This document shows positions 46,901 to 54,281 of a stretch of DNA of 64,000 nt, one piece after another. The notes below the pieces were generated by a model, which was given only the letters and a program-made list of their open reading frames with translations, was not told where the DNA came from and ran no database searches. The stretch is from Cyanobium sp. C1_MAG_00004. GTDB lineage: Bacteria > Cyanobacteriota > Cyanobacteriia > PCC-6307 > Cyanobiaceae. Made by a program: the position numbers and the translations under genes. Every line of letters begins with the position of its first letter. Within the stretch, counting starts at the first letter, position 1. The stretch spans positions 1-64,000 of the forward strand of contig JAIXOF010000062.1 of NCBI GenBank assembly GCA_027486935.1, read 5' to 3'.

Positions 46901-47217
46901 TGGTCAATATTGATATCCGTCCCCTCCTCGAAATAGACCTGAATCGTGCTTTGACCGGTGTTTGAGCTGGTCGACGAGATGTACGCCGCACCAGGCACAC
47001 CGTTGATCTGCTGCTCCAGCGGGTTGGTCACCGCCTGTTCGGTCACCAGCGAGTTGGCACCGCCGTAATTGGCCGTGACCTGAATCAGCGGAGGCGCAAT
47101 ATTGGGCAGGTTTTCAATCGGCAGCGTCGGGATCGCAATGATGCCGATCAACACGATCAGGATGCTGCAGACCGTCGTTAGAACAGGCCGCTTAATAAAA
47201 TTGTCGGAGAGTGACAT
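43942..47217 (-). CDS. RND efflux pump permease (HAE1/AcrB family)
   Basis: The 1091-residue protein starts SLSDNFIKRPVLTTVCSILI, typical of AcrB-type pumps, and has 12 helices with two large periplasmic loops. The proton-relay aspartates are Asp413 and Asp414 in ATGLVVDDAIVVIEAV (helix 4), with a lysine-containing helix 10 region LVTLIGLAAKNGILIVEVAE. Length is slightly over AcrB (1049), mainly through an insert near residues 500-560 (PKPKGWGWTVGGVVVGLAFG). It pumps drugs or lipophilic compounds together with the two adaptor proteins encoded just upstream. No TolC-like channel is in the window. Confidence 0.94.
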   Translation of the reverse strand: MSLSDNFIKRPVLTTVCSILIVLIGIIAIPTLPIENLPNIAPPLIQVTANYGGANSLVTEQAVTNPLEQQINGVPGAAYISSTSSNTGQSTIQVYFEEGTDINIDQVNVQNRVSLAMPQLPQQVSATGVSVMQSTPSILLAYQVTSTQGQFDSAYLNGLIYEQLYYQLERVPGVAQVNMLGGSNPAFWLFVDPEKLTANQLTADQIVSAVKTQNSVAIGGLVGGPPAGGNQAFAYPILVQDNGNLVSVEQLNDLIIGKSPQGNLLRLRDVGGATYGFNTFAQTAVSVNGYPSITVAVFQTPESNALDVSEAVVAVMDQFSAVVPPGVSVTQIYNIGQFIESAVSGVTDALGLAIVLVLVILFLFLQNWRATVVPSLAIPISLVGTFAFISAFGFSINQLTLLGLVLATGLVVDDAIVVIEAVSKNLEAGMSPRQAAIDCMGSLIGALIATSLVLMAVFVPVAFYPGGIGIIYRQFALTIAFSIAISTFNALTFSPMMSALILKSEQPPKPKGWGWTVGGVVVGLAFGRFSSASFGPGAYVFGVLLFGFAGSRLALIFDRFNAFFAWLQSSYVRLLDVLIRRRRTIFAGLLGGIVLTAIAFNALPSAFIPEEDQGYGLGIYQLQNGASLSQTQKVGTDIAAILKTEDDIVAASVISGYGFNGSSPDQGVFFFGLKPLEERSGADQKAPAIVERLNAKLSKLSSGLAVAAQPPAIPGFSAQGGFYFQFNDLSNGSYTFPQLDGLAQQLVAAGTASGQFSTLYTQFIPSAPAFGLKIDRSIMGALGIDFQQAMQTIAVLAGGNYSGLTYENGQVRNIYVQSEASGRSNLDDILSYYVRNEDNKLVQVSEFASAELTSAPPVISHYNLYRTILVQGAEAIGKSSGQALTAIQQIFKGQNFNNIGYAFTGLAALQLSAGSASVLVFGLGVLVVYLVLSAQYESYVTPVIILMTVPLAMLGALVFLALRSIDLNIYAQVGLVTLIGLAAKNGILIVEVAEQHVEEGMGVKEAAMAAAESRMRPILMTAIASLAGFLPLVVATTAGANSQQSLGTVIFGGLLVATVLSLGVVPPFYVLIKNLEARWFGPSARESAEAG

Positions 47218-47227
47218 CGGCTTGTTC

Positions 47228-48361
47228 TCAGTTGGCGGTAGCAGGTGCGATCTTCACGGGCATGCCCGATCGCAGCAGCGCAGTGTTGCTGGTCACGATC
47301 TGCTCGCCCGCGGCCAGACCCGACAACAGGGGGTAGCGGTTGTTCTGAAGCTGGCCCAGCTGGACCGGCGTCTGCAAAACGATCGGGGTCGCCCCTGGGA
47401 GGGATTCCAGGGTCTTCTTAGTGGCGTCGGGGATCTGGGTCGAAGCCCTAATCTTGGGCAACGCCGCCGACAGCGGCACGATGCGATAAACGAAGGGCTG
47501 CTGCGCTTGCATCATCACGGCCTGCACCGGCACCGACAGCTGGCGGCTGGTGCTGGTGACGATGCGGTTGCGCACGAACTGACCGGTTTTGAGCCGGCCG
47601 GTGAGATTGGGGAACTCAGCCTTCACCAACACCGTGTTGGGTGAAGAGTTGCTGCCACTGACCCCGTAATACGGGGAGATGAACACCACCTGACCGGAGC
47701 CGTTGACCGGTGGATTCCCCTGGGTGCGCAGCTGCACCGTTTGGCCCATCTTGACGTACGAGGCCTGGGTGGCCGGCACATCCATCAGGGTCCAGAGGAG
47801 GCTGTTGTCGACGATGCCGGTGATCGCCTGTCCCTGCCTGACGTAGTCCCCGATCTTGACGGTGTCAAGATCGCCGATCTCACCGGAGATCGGCGCTGTC
47901 ACGTACTTGTAGCCCAGGGTTGCGGCATCAGCCCGCACCTGATCGGCACTGCGGATCGCCTCGGTGACGTAATAGTCGCGCTCGCGGGTGGAGACGGCTC
48001 CCTGCTGGTTGAGGAAGACGTAGCGCTCGGCGTTGACGCGGTCACGGCGGGCAGCCGCCTGACTGGCATTGAGCGACGCCGACTGCTGCACGTTGTCGAG
48101 CACCAGGATTGGCTGTCCGGCTTTGACCCGTTGCCCCTGGGTGGCCAGGATCTTGACCACCCGACCATCGACCTCGGGGCGCAGGGCCACGCTGGCCGTC
48201 GATTCCAACCGGCTGATGACGTCGATGCCCGGGGTGAACTGGGCATCACCGACGCGTTCGACCTGCACCACCAGAGGCGCCCGTTTCTGGGCGCTGGGAG
48301 CACAGGCAACCAACAGGCCGGCACTGAACAGCGGAATCAGCGCAACGCGTAAACGGCGCAC
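47228..48361 (-). CDS. RND efflux periplasmic adaptor (second copy)
   Basis: The 377-residue lipoprotein (GTG start; signal VALIPLFSAGLLVACAPSAQ, lipobox LVAC) has the membrane-fusion-protein order: lipoyl half (VDGRVVKILATQGQRVKAGQ), helical hairpin (about 100-150), second lipoyl half (YVTAPISGEIGDLDTVKIGD), and beta-barrel and membrane-proximal domains. The C-terminal block TPVQLGQLQNNRYPLLSGLA closely matches that of the upstream adaptor, indicating an old duplication. It ends 10 bases before the pump gene. Confidence 0.92.
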   Translation of the reverse strand: MRRLRVALIPLFSAGLLVACAPSAQKRAPLVVQVERVGDAQFTPGIDVISRLESTASVALRPEVDGRVVKILATQGQRVKAGQPILVLDNVQQSASLNASQAAARRDRVNAERYVFLNQQGAVSTRERDYYVTEAIRSADQVRADAATLGYKYVTAPISGEIGDLDTVKIGDYVRQGQAITGIVDNSLLWTLMDVPATQASYVKMGQTVQLRTQGNPPVNGSGQVVFISPYYGVSGSNSSPNTVLVKAEFPNLTGRLKTGQFVRNRIVTSTSRQLSVPVQAVMMQAQQPFVYRIVPLSAALPKIRASTQIPDATKKTLESLPGATPIVLQTPVQLGQLQNNRYPLLSGLAAGEQIVTSNTALLRSGMPVKIAPATAN

Positions 48362-48385
48362 ATTGCAGAGGCGTGTGCGCGCAAG

Positions 48386-49552
48386 TTACCGGAAATCGCG
48401 CGCCCGGTCCTGGCGAAGGCGCACGGGCGTGCCATGGCGCAACGTCAACAGACCCGAGGTGACCACCTGCTGCCCAGGTGACAGGCCCGCCAGCACGGGG
48501 TAGCGGTTGTTCTGGACCTCGCCGAGCTGCACGGGCACCTGCAGCGCGAACCGGGTGCTGGCCGGCAGGGATTCCAGCTGCTGGCGATCAACCTGACCGG
48601 GCCGCTGTAGCAGTTGGCCGCGGTCGCCGATCACATAGACAAAACTCTGGCCCGCCAACCGGGTCACGGAAGCAAACGGAACCGCCAGTTGGCTGCGGGT
48701 TCCAAGCACGACCCTGGCCCGCAGGCGCATGCCGTTGCGCCACTGATCCCCGGCCACAGGCAGCGGTGCCTGCGCCATCAGCAGCTGGGTGGCTGCCGTG
48801 ACCGAGGGTTCAACCGCCGAGATCCGGGTCCTGATCTCCTGACCCGAGCCATCGGGGGGCTGCAGCACCACCGATAAGCCCGGTCTGATCCGGCCAGCCA
48901 GGTTGGCCGGCAGTTCGATCTCGGCCAGCTGATCGCTGTTGCTGACCAGGCGGGTGAAGGGCACGCCCGCCTGCAGCACATCGCCCGCCTTGAGATTGAT
49001 CTCGCCGATCACACCGGCCTGGGGGGCCCGCACGGTTCGAAAGGCCAGGTCGGCCTCGCGGGCCACCAACGCCGCCCGCGAGGCCATGGCCGCTTGACGG
49101 TATTGATCACGCTGAATCGCACTGGCGGCACCCTCGCGCACCAGCCGTTCGTAACGCTCGTGGTTGAGCCTGTCGGTCTGCATCTGGGCCCGCAGGCTGG
49201 CCACCTCGGCCTGCAGCTGGGTCTGATCCAGCACCAGCAGCACCTGACCGGGACGCACGCTCTGCCCCTGCCGGATCTGCAATTGCAGGACGCGACCGGT
49301 CGCCTGGCTGGCCAATTGAACCGATCGAGCCGCCTCCAGGGTGGCGATCGCCTCGATGCCCTGGCCAAAGACCGCCGGCTCGACGGCGGTGGTAGTCACC
49401 ACTGGAATCCTGGTGGCCCGCTCAGGGGCGCCGCGGCCACAGCCCGCCAGGGACAAGCTGACCCCAAAGGCCAACAGCATCAGGACCGACCTGCAGCGAC
49501 TCGGTCCAGGCAGGGCACGCGCCCGGATTGTCGCTGCCTTCACAAGCGTCAT
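48386..49552 (-). CDS. RND efflux periplasmic adaptor (first copy)
   Basis: From the ATG at 49552 the protein has 388 residues with a lipoprotein signal (SVLMLLAFGVSLSLAGCGRG, lipobox LAGC); ATG at 49480 is a later option. Adaptor features are [20 protein letters not shown], a hairpin with ERLVREGAASAIQRDQYRQA, and FRTVRAPQAGVIGEINLKAG. The C-terminal VPVQLGEVQNNRYPVLAGLS matches the next adaptor. The open frame extends 215 codons further upstream but is antisense to rarA. It is the first gene of the adaptor-adaptor-pump series, divergent from rarA. Confidence 0.9.
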   Translation of the reverse strand: MTLVKAATIRARALPGPSRCRSVLMLLAFGVSLSLAGCGRGAPERATRIPVVTTTAVEPAVFGQGIEAIATLEAARSVQLASQATGRVLQLQIRQGQSVRPGQVLLVLDQTQLQAEVASLRAQMQTDRLNHERYERLVREGAASAIQRDQYRQAAMASRAALVAREADLAFRTVRAPQAGVIGEINLKAGDVLQAGVPFTRLVSNSDQLAEIELPANLAGRIRPGLSVVLQPPDGSGQEIRTRISAVEPSVTAATQLLMAQAPLPVAGDQWRNGMRLRARVVLGTRSQLAVPFASVTRLAGQSFVYVIGDRGQLLQRPGQVDRQQLESLPASTRFALQVPVQLGEVQNNRYPVLAGLSPGQQVVTSGLLTLRHGTPVRLRQDRARDFR

Positions 49553-49643
49553 CGCTCCCAAGCGCGCTGCAGCAGCCGGATTGACCGTTGGGGTCAGCGT
49601 AAGTGCAACGGCGGTTCGATGATGGGGCCAGGAGGATGCCCCG

Positions 49644-51815
49644 GTGCCTGATCTGTTCGAGCAGCATGCCGACACCCTGCTGCAGGGTCTGGCACCCCTG
49701 GCGGATCGGTTGCGGCCGCGCCGCCTGGATGATTTTGTGGGCCAGGACTCGATCCTGGGCCCCGGGCGATTGCTGCGCCGCGCGATTGCCGCCGATCGGG
49801 TCGGCAACCTGATCCTGCACGGGCCACCCGGGGTGGGCAAAACGACCCTGGCCCGGATCATCGCCGGCAGCACCCGCGCCCACTTCAGCAGCCTCAACGC
49901 CGTGCTGGCTGGGGTCAAGGACCTGCGCGCCGAGGTGGACGCGGCCCGGGAGCGGCTGCAGCGCCATGGGCTGCGCAGCACCCTGTTCATCGATGAGGTG
50001 CACCGCTTCAACAGCGCCCAGCAGGATGCCCTGTTGCCTTGGGTTGAAAACGGCACGGTCAACCTGATCGGAGCGACCACCGAAAACCCGTTCTTTGAGG
50101 TCAACAAGGCTCTGGTGAGCCGTTCGCGTCTGTTTCGGCTGCAGCCCCTGGAGCCCGAGCACCTGCACCAGCTGTTGCAACGGGCCCTGAGCGACAACGA
50201 GCGGGGCTATGGCAACCGCAGAGTTGCCATCAGCGACGACGCCGCCAACCACCTCGTCGACGTGGCCGGAGGCGATGCACGCAGCCTGCTCAATGCCCTG
50301 GAGCTGGCCGTCGAGACGACACCGCTCAACGACGACGGTGTGATCGCGATCGATCTGGCCATCGCCGAAGAATCGATCCAGCAGCGGGCGGTCCTGTACG
50401 ACAAGCAGGGCGATGCCCATTTCGACACGATCAGCGCCTTCATCAAGTCGCTGCGGGGCAGCGATGCCGATGCGGCCCTGTTCTGGCTAGCCCGCATGGT
50501 GGAGGCCGGCGAGAACCCGCGCTTCATCTTCAGGCGCATGCTGATCGCCGCCGGCGAGGACATCGGCCTGGCGGACCCCCAGGCGATCGTGGTGGTCGAG
50601 GCCTGTGCGGCCACATTTGAACGGGTGGGTCTGCCCGAAGGCCTGTACCCCCTGGCCCAGGCAGCGCTGTATCTGGCCGGCGCCGAAAAGAGCAACAGCG
50701 TCCTGGGCTTCTTCGATGCCCTCAAGGCCGTGCGCGAGCGCAACCGACAGCAGGTTCCCGCCCATCTGCGCGACGCCAACCGCGACGGCCAGGCCTTTGG
50801 CGATGGGGTCGGCTACCGCTACCCCCACGCCTACGCCGAACACTGGGTCGCCCAGCAATACCTGCCCAACTCCCTGCAGGGCCAAGTGTTCTGGCAACCC
50901 GGCAGCCTGGGATGGGAAGGGGCGCTGCGGCCCCGCCTGGCCCAACGCCGCGCCGCCCAGCTGGCAGCCGCGGCCGAAACGGCGGCCGACCAGGCCGAGG
51001 TGCTCAGCCATGGGCCGGAGGACCCCCAGCTGCAACGCTGGCTGGCCCGCTCGGCGGCGGCCGAAGGCGAACGGCTCGACCAATTGCGGCAGCGCTTCTG
51101 GCAGGACACCAGCTGGCGGCGGCACGAACGGGTGCTGATCCTGGGAGCGCGCTCACTGCTGTGGGCCCTCGATGCGCTCGAACACACCCCCGAGGGGCAA
51201 GTGGTGATCAGCACCGATAGTCCCGATGACCTGCAGCGTCTGCAGGCCCAGCTGAAGGTGCTGGATCAGCTGCGCCAGCCCACCCTGCTGCTTGGGCTCG
51301 AGGCTGCCGAAGGCCCGTTTGAGCGCATCGCCGGCCGGCAACTGCAGCTGGCCGGCGATGCGGCCGGCCGGCGGCGCTGGCTCGCCCGCATCACCGCCCT
51401 GGCGGCACCGGGCTGCGAACTGCGCCTGCTGCGCAGCCAGTCCCTGCTGGGGCCTGTCAGTGGCCTGCTGCAACTGCTGCCCGAGCAGCCCGAGTGGCCC
51501 GACCTGCAGCGTGTGGCCGCCGCCGAAGCCAGCTGGCTCGCGGCCCAGACCACCGACCTGAAGGCCGAGCTGCAGCGCTCCCCATGGCAACTCAGCAGCC
51601 GCAGCTGGGACGAGCCATTGAAGCTCGAGCTGCAGCCGCCGATGCTGCAGCGCTGGTTCGGAAGCGACCAGCCCTACGGGCACTTTCTGCAGAACCAGCT
51701 GGGCGACGTCGCCCAGCTGCAGGCGCTCGAAACACTGTTTCGCCAGGTCATGAACAGCCCCCTGCCGCAACGGCTGCGCCACGAGCTGCTGATCGCCCGG
51801 CTGCAGGCCGCGTGA
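49644..51815 (+). CDS. RarA/MgsA-type AAA+ ATPase with C-terminal methyltransferase-like extension
   Basis: Residues 1-440 are RarA (MgsA), an AAA+ protein acting at stalled replication forks: RPRRLDDFVGQDSILGPGRL, Walker A GPPGVGKTT at 60-68, Walker B LFIDEVHRFN near 115-122, sensor region GATTENPFFEVNKALVSRSR, and the tetramerisation block FIFRRMLIAAGEDIGLADPQ. Residues about 455-723 are an extra domain with a Rossmann-like start (RHERVLILGARSLLWALDAL, then VVISTDSPDDLQRL), similar in layout to the methyltransferase-like domain attached to RarA in other cyanobacteria. Its SAM loop lacks the usual GxGxG, so methyl transfer is doubtful. Confidence 0.88.
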   Translation: MPDLFEQHADTLLQGLAPLADRLRPRRLDDFVGQDSILGPGRLLRRAIAADRVGNLILHGPPGVGKTTLARIIAGSTRAHFSSLNAVLAGVKDLRAEVDAARERLQRHGLRSTLFIDEVHRFNSAQQDALLPWVENGTVNLIGATTENPFFEVNKALVSRSRLFRLQPLEPEHLHQLLQRALSDNERGYGNRRVAISDDAANHLVDVAGGDARSLLNALELAVETTPLNDDGVIAIDLAIAEESIQQRAVLYDKQGDAHFDTISAFIKSLRGSDADAALFWLARMVEAGENPRFIFRRMLIAAGEDIGLADPQAIVVVEACAATFERVGLPEGLYPLAQAALYLAGAEKSNSVLGFFDALKAVRERNRQQVPAHLRDANRDGQAFGDGVGYRYPHAYAEHWVAQQYLPNSLQGQVFWQPGSLGWEGALRPRLAQRRAAQLAAAAETAADQAEVLSHGPEDPQLQRWLARSAAAEGERLDQLRQRFWQDTSWRRHERVLILGARSLLWALDALEHTPEGQVVISTDSPDDLQRLQAQLKVLDQLRQPTLLLGLEAAEGPFERIAGRQLQLAGDAAGRRRWLARITALAAPGCELRLLRSQSLLGPVSGLLQLLPEQPEWPDLQRVAAAEASWLAAQTTDLKAELQRSPWQLSSRSWDEPLKLELQPPMLQRWFGSDQPYGHFLQNQLGDVAQLQALETLFRQVMNSPLPQRLRHELLIARLQAA

Positions 51816-51827
51816 ACGCGGCCTGGC

Positions 51828-52394
51828 TCAGCGGCCGCCCGTGGCCCCGGCCTGCAGACAGGCCATCAGAAAGGCGAGATGGGCCAGGGACGAACGGCCG
51901 CAGTCCTGCGGGCAACCGCAGACCAAAGCTGTCGTCTGCGGCTGGGGCTGGGCAGGGTGAGCATCTTCGGCCAAGACGAAGGGCACCGGCAACCGCTGCA
52001 GGACGCCCAGCAGCGACACCGAGCCGTCGCGGCTGTCGGCGACGATCGCCGACCGCAGGGCCGCCTGCCTGGCCTGGGGGGCCAGCTCGGGGGACCACCA
52101 GGGCAGTTGCTGCAGCAGCAGGGCCACACCGGGCGGACTGGCCAGATAGCGGCTCACCTGGGTGATGCTGAGGCCGTAGGAGCGACTCAGGGCCGCCCGC
52201 AGCTGCTGCTGGGGCCACAGGGCCTGGGACAGGTCCTGCTGCAGGCGGCGGCTGGTCACGGCACCGGTGGCCGCAAAGCGGGTCAGGGCCTCGCGGTCAT
52301 CCTCTACCGCGGCGACCGGGCCAGCCAGCAGCAGAACCAGCAGGGCACTGGCCCTGCAGCTGGCCCTGCAGCTGGCGCGGAGCAGGCCGTGCAC
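51828..52394 (-). CDS. Stand-alone DUF1400 domain secreted protein
   Basis: The 188-residue protein (GTG start) has a signal peptide (SALLVLLLAGPVAAVEDDRE) and then the DUF1400 helical domain: REALTRFAATGAVTSRRLQQ, LSRSYGLSITQVSRYLASPP, QARQAALRSAIVADSRDGSV and SLLGVLQRLPVPFVL. In most cyanobacteria DUF1400 is fused N-terminally to an alpha/beta hydrolase; here no hydrolase follows. Instead there is a Cys-rich end (ALVCGCPQDCGRSSLAHLAF, then MACLQAG). A 12-bp tandem repeat (52348-52376) encodes RASCRASCRAS in the signal region. It may be a truncated relative or a binding domain. Confidence 0.65.
   Translation of the reverse strand: MHGLLRASCRASCRASALLVLLLAGPVAAVEDDREALTRFAATGAVTSRRLQQDLSQALWPQQQLRAALSRSYGLSITQVSRYLASPPGVALLLQQLPWWSPELAPQARQAALRSAIVADSRDGSVSLLGVLQRLPVPFVLAEDAHPAQPQPQTTALVCGCPQDCGRSSLAHLAFLMACLQAGATGGR
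52348..52376. repeat. 12-bp tandem repeat in the DUF1400 signal-peptide region
   Basis: Two full copies of CTGGCCCTGCAG plus five bases of a third lie head to tail at 52348-52376. On the coding strand they give a repeated four-residue unit (RASC). Copy number may vary between strains without breaking the frame. Confidence 0.75.
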
Positions 52395-52400
52395 AACGTT

Positions 52401-53111
52401 TCACACCCCGGAATCGGTCCAAATTACGGGTGCGCGGCCCGGGGCCTCGAGCCCTGGTCCCACCGCCGCCCAGCACCAGCCCTCGAGCCGTCCTTCTCGT
52501 GGTTGGACGGCGATGCCTTCCACCCCATGGCTCAGCTGACCAAGCTCATGGTCCAGGCACCAGGAACTGAGTTCCTGAGCCAGGCCCCGTTGACGCCACT
52601 TGATCGCAGCCTCCTTGCACAACCAGCTGCGCAGCACAGCCCGCCGCAGGGCTTCGTCCTGCAGGGCCGCGAGCTGACGCTGTTCAGCCACGGGAAAGAA
52701 CCGCAACATCAGGGCACGGGCATCGAAGCGGCGATCGCACCTCTCCAGATCAACGCCCACGGGCTGGGGCGACCAGGCGATCAACAGGGCTTCGGCGGCA
52801 TGGCTGAGGCTGACCCAGCCGCAACCGCTGGGCAGCTGGGGGGGCTCCCCAGGGGGGCTGTGCAGGGGCACCTGCCGGGGCGGTAGATCCAGTACCGCCC
52901 CCAAGCTCAGGCGCATCGCCCGACGGCTGCGGCAGTACAGGCCCCGCCGCAGCGGCGGCAGGGCCGCGCCCCAGCTGCGCTCTTGGGTCGAGAGCACGTC
53001 TGGGGCTGCGCCAACGTCAGGAGTCTGAACGGGCCCACAGGGCGGCAAGAACCAGAGCTGGGATGGTGTCAACAGCAGGCCCGTATCCAGCCCCCTTAGG
53101 CTCTGACCCAT
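52401..53111 (-). CDS. 4'-phosphopantetheinyl transferase superfamily protein
   Basis: The 236-residue protein is of the Sfp type, which loads phosphopantetheine onto acyl, peptidyl or aryl carrier proteins. Its motifs are VGVDLERCDRRFD at 118-130 (magnesium ligands Asp121 and Glu123), FFPVAEQ near 138-144, and WLCKEAAIKW at 163-172. Basic residues upstream (RSRRAMRLSL) contact the CoA phosphate in relatives. Cyanobacteria usually have one Sfp-type enzyme serving fatty-acid and other carrier proteins. It lies 6 bases upstream of the DUF1400 gene on the same strand and diverges from bcp. Confidence 0.88.
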   Translation of the reverse strand: MGQSLRGLDTGLLLTPSQLWFLPPCGPVQTPDVGAAPDVLSTQERSWGAALPPLRRGLYCRSRRAMRLSLGAVLDLPPRQVPLHSPPGEPPQLPSGCGWVSLSHAAEALLIAWSPQPVGVDLERCDRRFDARALMLRFFPVAEQRQLAALQDEALRRAVLRSWLCKEAAIKWRQRGLAQELSSWCLDHELGQLSHGVEGIAVQPREGRLEGWCWAAVGPGLEAPGRAPVIWTDSGV

Positions 53112-53128
53112 TGTCGCCCCTCGCGTCC

Positions 53129-53596
53129 ATGGCCCTGCAGGTCGGTGATGCCGCCCCCGCCTTCAGCCTCTGCGATCAGAACGGAACCAGCGTCAGCCTG
53201 GACCAGTTCCGGGGCCAGCGGGTGGTCATCTACTTCTATCCAAAGGACGACACCCCCGGCTGCACCAAGGAAGCCTGCAACTTCCGCGATCAATGGAGCG
53301 TGTTCGCGCAACACAACATCGCGGTGCTTGGCATCAGCAAGGACGGAGCCACCAGCCATGGCAAGTTCATCGCCAAATACGACCTGCCCTTCACCCTGCT
53401 CACCGATCCTGAGCCCTGCCCGGTGGCCGCGGCCTTTGGCAGTTATGGCCTCAAGAAGTTCATGGGCAAGGAGTACATGGGCATGATGCGCCACACCTTT
53501 GTGGTGGACCCCGAAGGCAAGATCGAAAAGGCCTACACCAAGGTCAAGGCCGAAACCATGGCCGACGACATCCTGCGGGACCTGGGCCTCAGCTGA
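53129..53596 (+). CDS. bcp: Thioredoxin-dependent thiol peroxidase (Bcp/PrxQ)
   Basis: The 155-residue peroxiredoxin Q reduces hydroperoxides. The peroxidatic cysteine Cys45 and resolving cysteine Cys50 are in KDDTPGCTKEACNFRD, the 2-Cys PrxQ spacing of five. The ATG at 53129 (MALQVGDAAPAFSL) is right for the family; the frame opens 22 codons earlier without support. It diverges from the phosphopantetheinyl transferase gene and overlaps the convergent coaX by eight bases. Confidence 0.95.
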   Translation: MALQVGDAAPAFSLCDQNGTSVSLDQFRGQRVVIYFYPKDDTPGCTKEACNFRDQWSVFAQHNIAVLGISKDGATSHGKFIAKYDLPFTLLTDPEPCPVAAAFGSYGLKKFMGKEYMGMMRHTFVVDPEGKIEKAYTKVKAETMADDILRDLGLS

Positions 53597-54278
53597 GGGC
53601 GGCGGCGGCAGCCACCCCGTCAAGGCATAAGCCAGGCGCCAGGGTCCATCGCTGCGGGGCCTTTCCCCAGCTTGGCTCCAGCAGCCGCTGCAGCCGTTCG
53701 CCATCACCGCCGGTCAGCCAGAGCTGCAAACCGGGCTGCTGCTGCGCCAACCCCGCTGCGGCCCGCTGCAGAGCACCGGCCAACCCATCAAGCACCCCGA
53801 CGGCCATGGCGGCCTCGGTCTGCAGGGGCCACCCCTGATCGGGCCAGCCCGACGGCGGGGGCTCCAGCAAGGGCAGCGCCTGGGTGCCGGCATGCAGCGC
53901 CCGCAGTTGCAGGGCCGCACCGGCCAGCAGGCGACCGCCGGCAACGTGGCCATCGCGGTCGATCCAGGTCAGGCTCAGGGCCGTGCCGGCGTCGGCGACC
54001 AGCACCGGTCCAGCCGAGCGCTGCCAGGCCTGCCAGCCCGCCAGGGCGCGGTCGACCCCCAGCCAGGCAGGTGCTGAGGCCAGGGGTATCTGGGCCAGGC
54101 CGATGCGGGCGTTCGGGTCAAGGCCGGCCGGCGGAGGGCCAACGGCGGCCCAGCGCTCAGGCCATTGGGGCAGGGCCTGCTGCGGCGGCTCACTCCAGTA
54201 GCGGCGGTCATGGGATGGGCCCTCGGCCCAATGCCAGCGGCTGTTGCCGATCAACAGCCAGGGCCCGGCCCCGGCCAC
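53589..54278 (-). CDS. coaX: Type III pantothenate kinase (divergent)
   Basis: CoaX phosphorylates pantothenate in CoA synthesis. The 229-residue protein is short for the family (about 250-260). It has PWLLIGNSRWHWA at the N terminus, LGVDRALAGWQAW (GVDR at 74-77), VLVADAGTALSLTWIDRDG (Asp96) and AGGRLLAGAALQLRALHAGT. The first phosphate-binding motif is normally DxGNT/SR; here the Asp position is Leu9. The other hallmarks are intact, so activity is likely but altered. It lies directly downstream of cysH on the minus strand (3-base gap). Confidence 0.85.
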   Translation of the reverse strand: MAGAGPWLLIGNSRWHWAEGPSHDRRYWSEPPQQALPQWPERWAAVGPPPAGLDPNARIGLAQIPLASAPAWLGVDRALAGWQAWQRSAGPVLVADAGTALSLTWIDRDGHVAGGRLLAGAALQLRALHAGTQALPLLEPPPSGWPDQGWPLQTEAAMAVGVLDGLAGALQRAAAGLAQQQPGLQLWLTGGDGERLQRLLEPSWGKAPQRWTLAPGLCLDGVAAAAALS

Positions 54279-54281
54279 GGC

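Noticed and set aside
49553-50197. Upstream extension of the first RND adaptor frame
   Set aside because: The extension is antisense to the RarA AAA+ core and is Arg/Ser-rich. A lipoprotein signal begins after the ATG at 49552.
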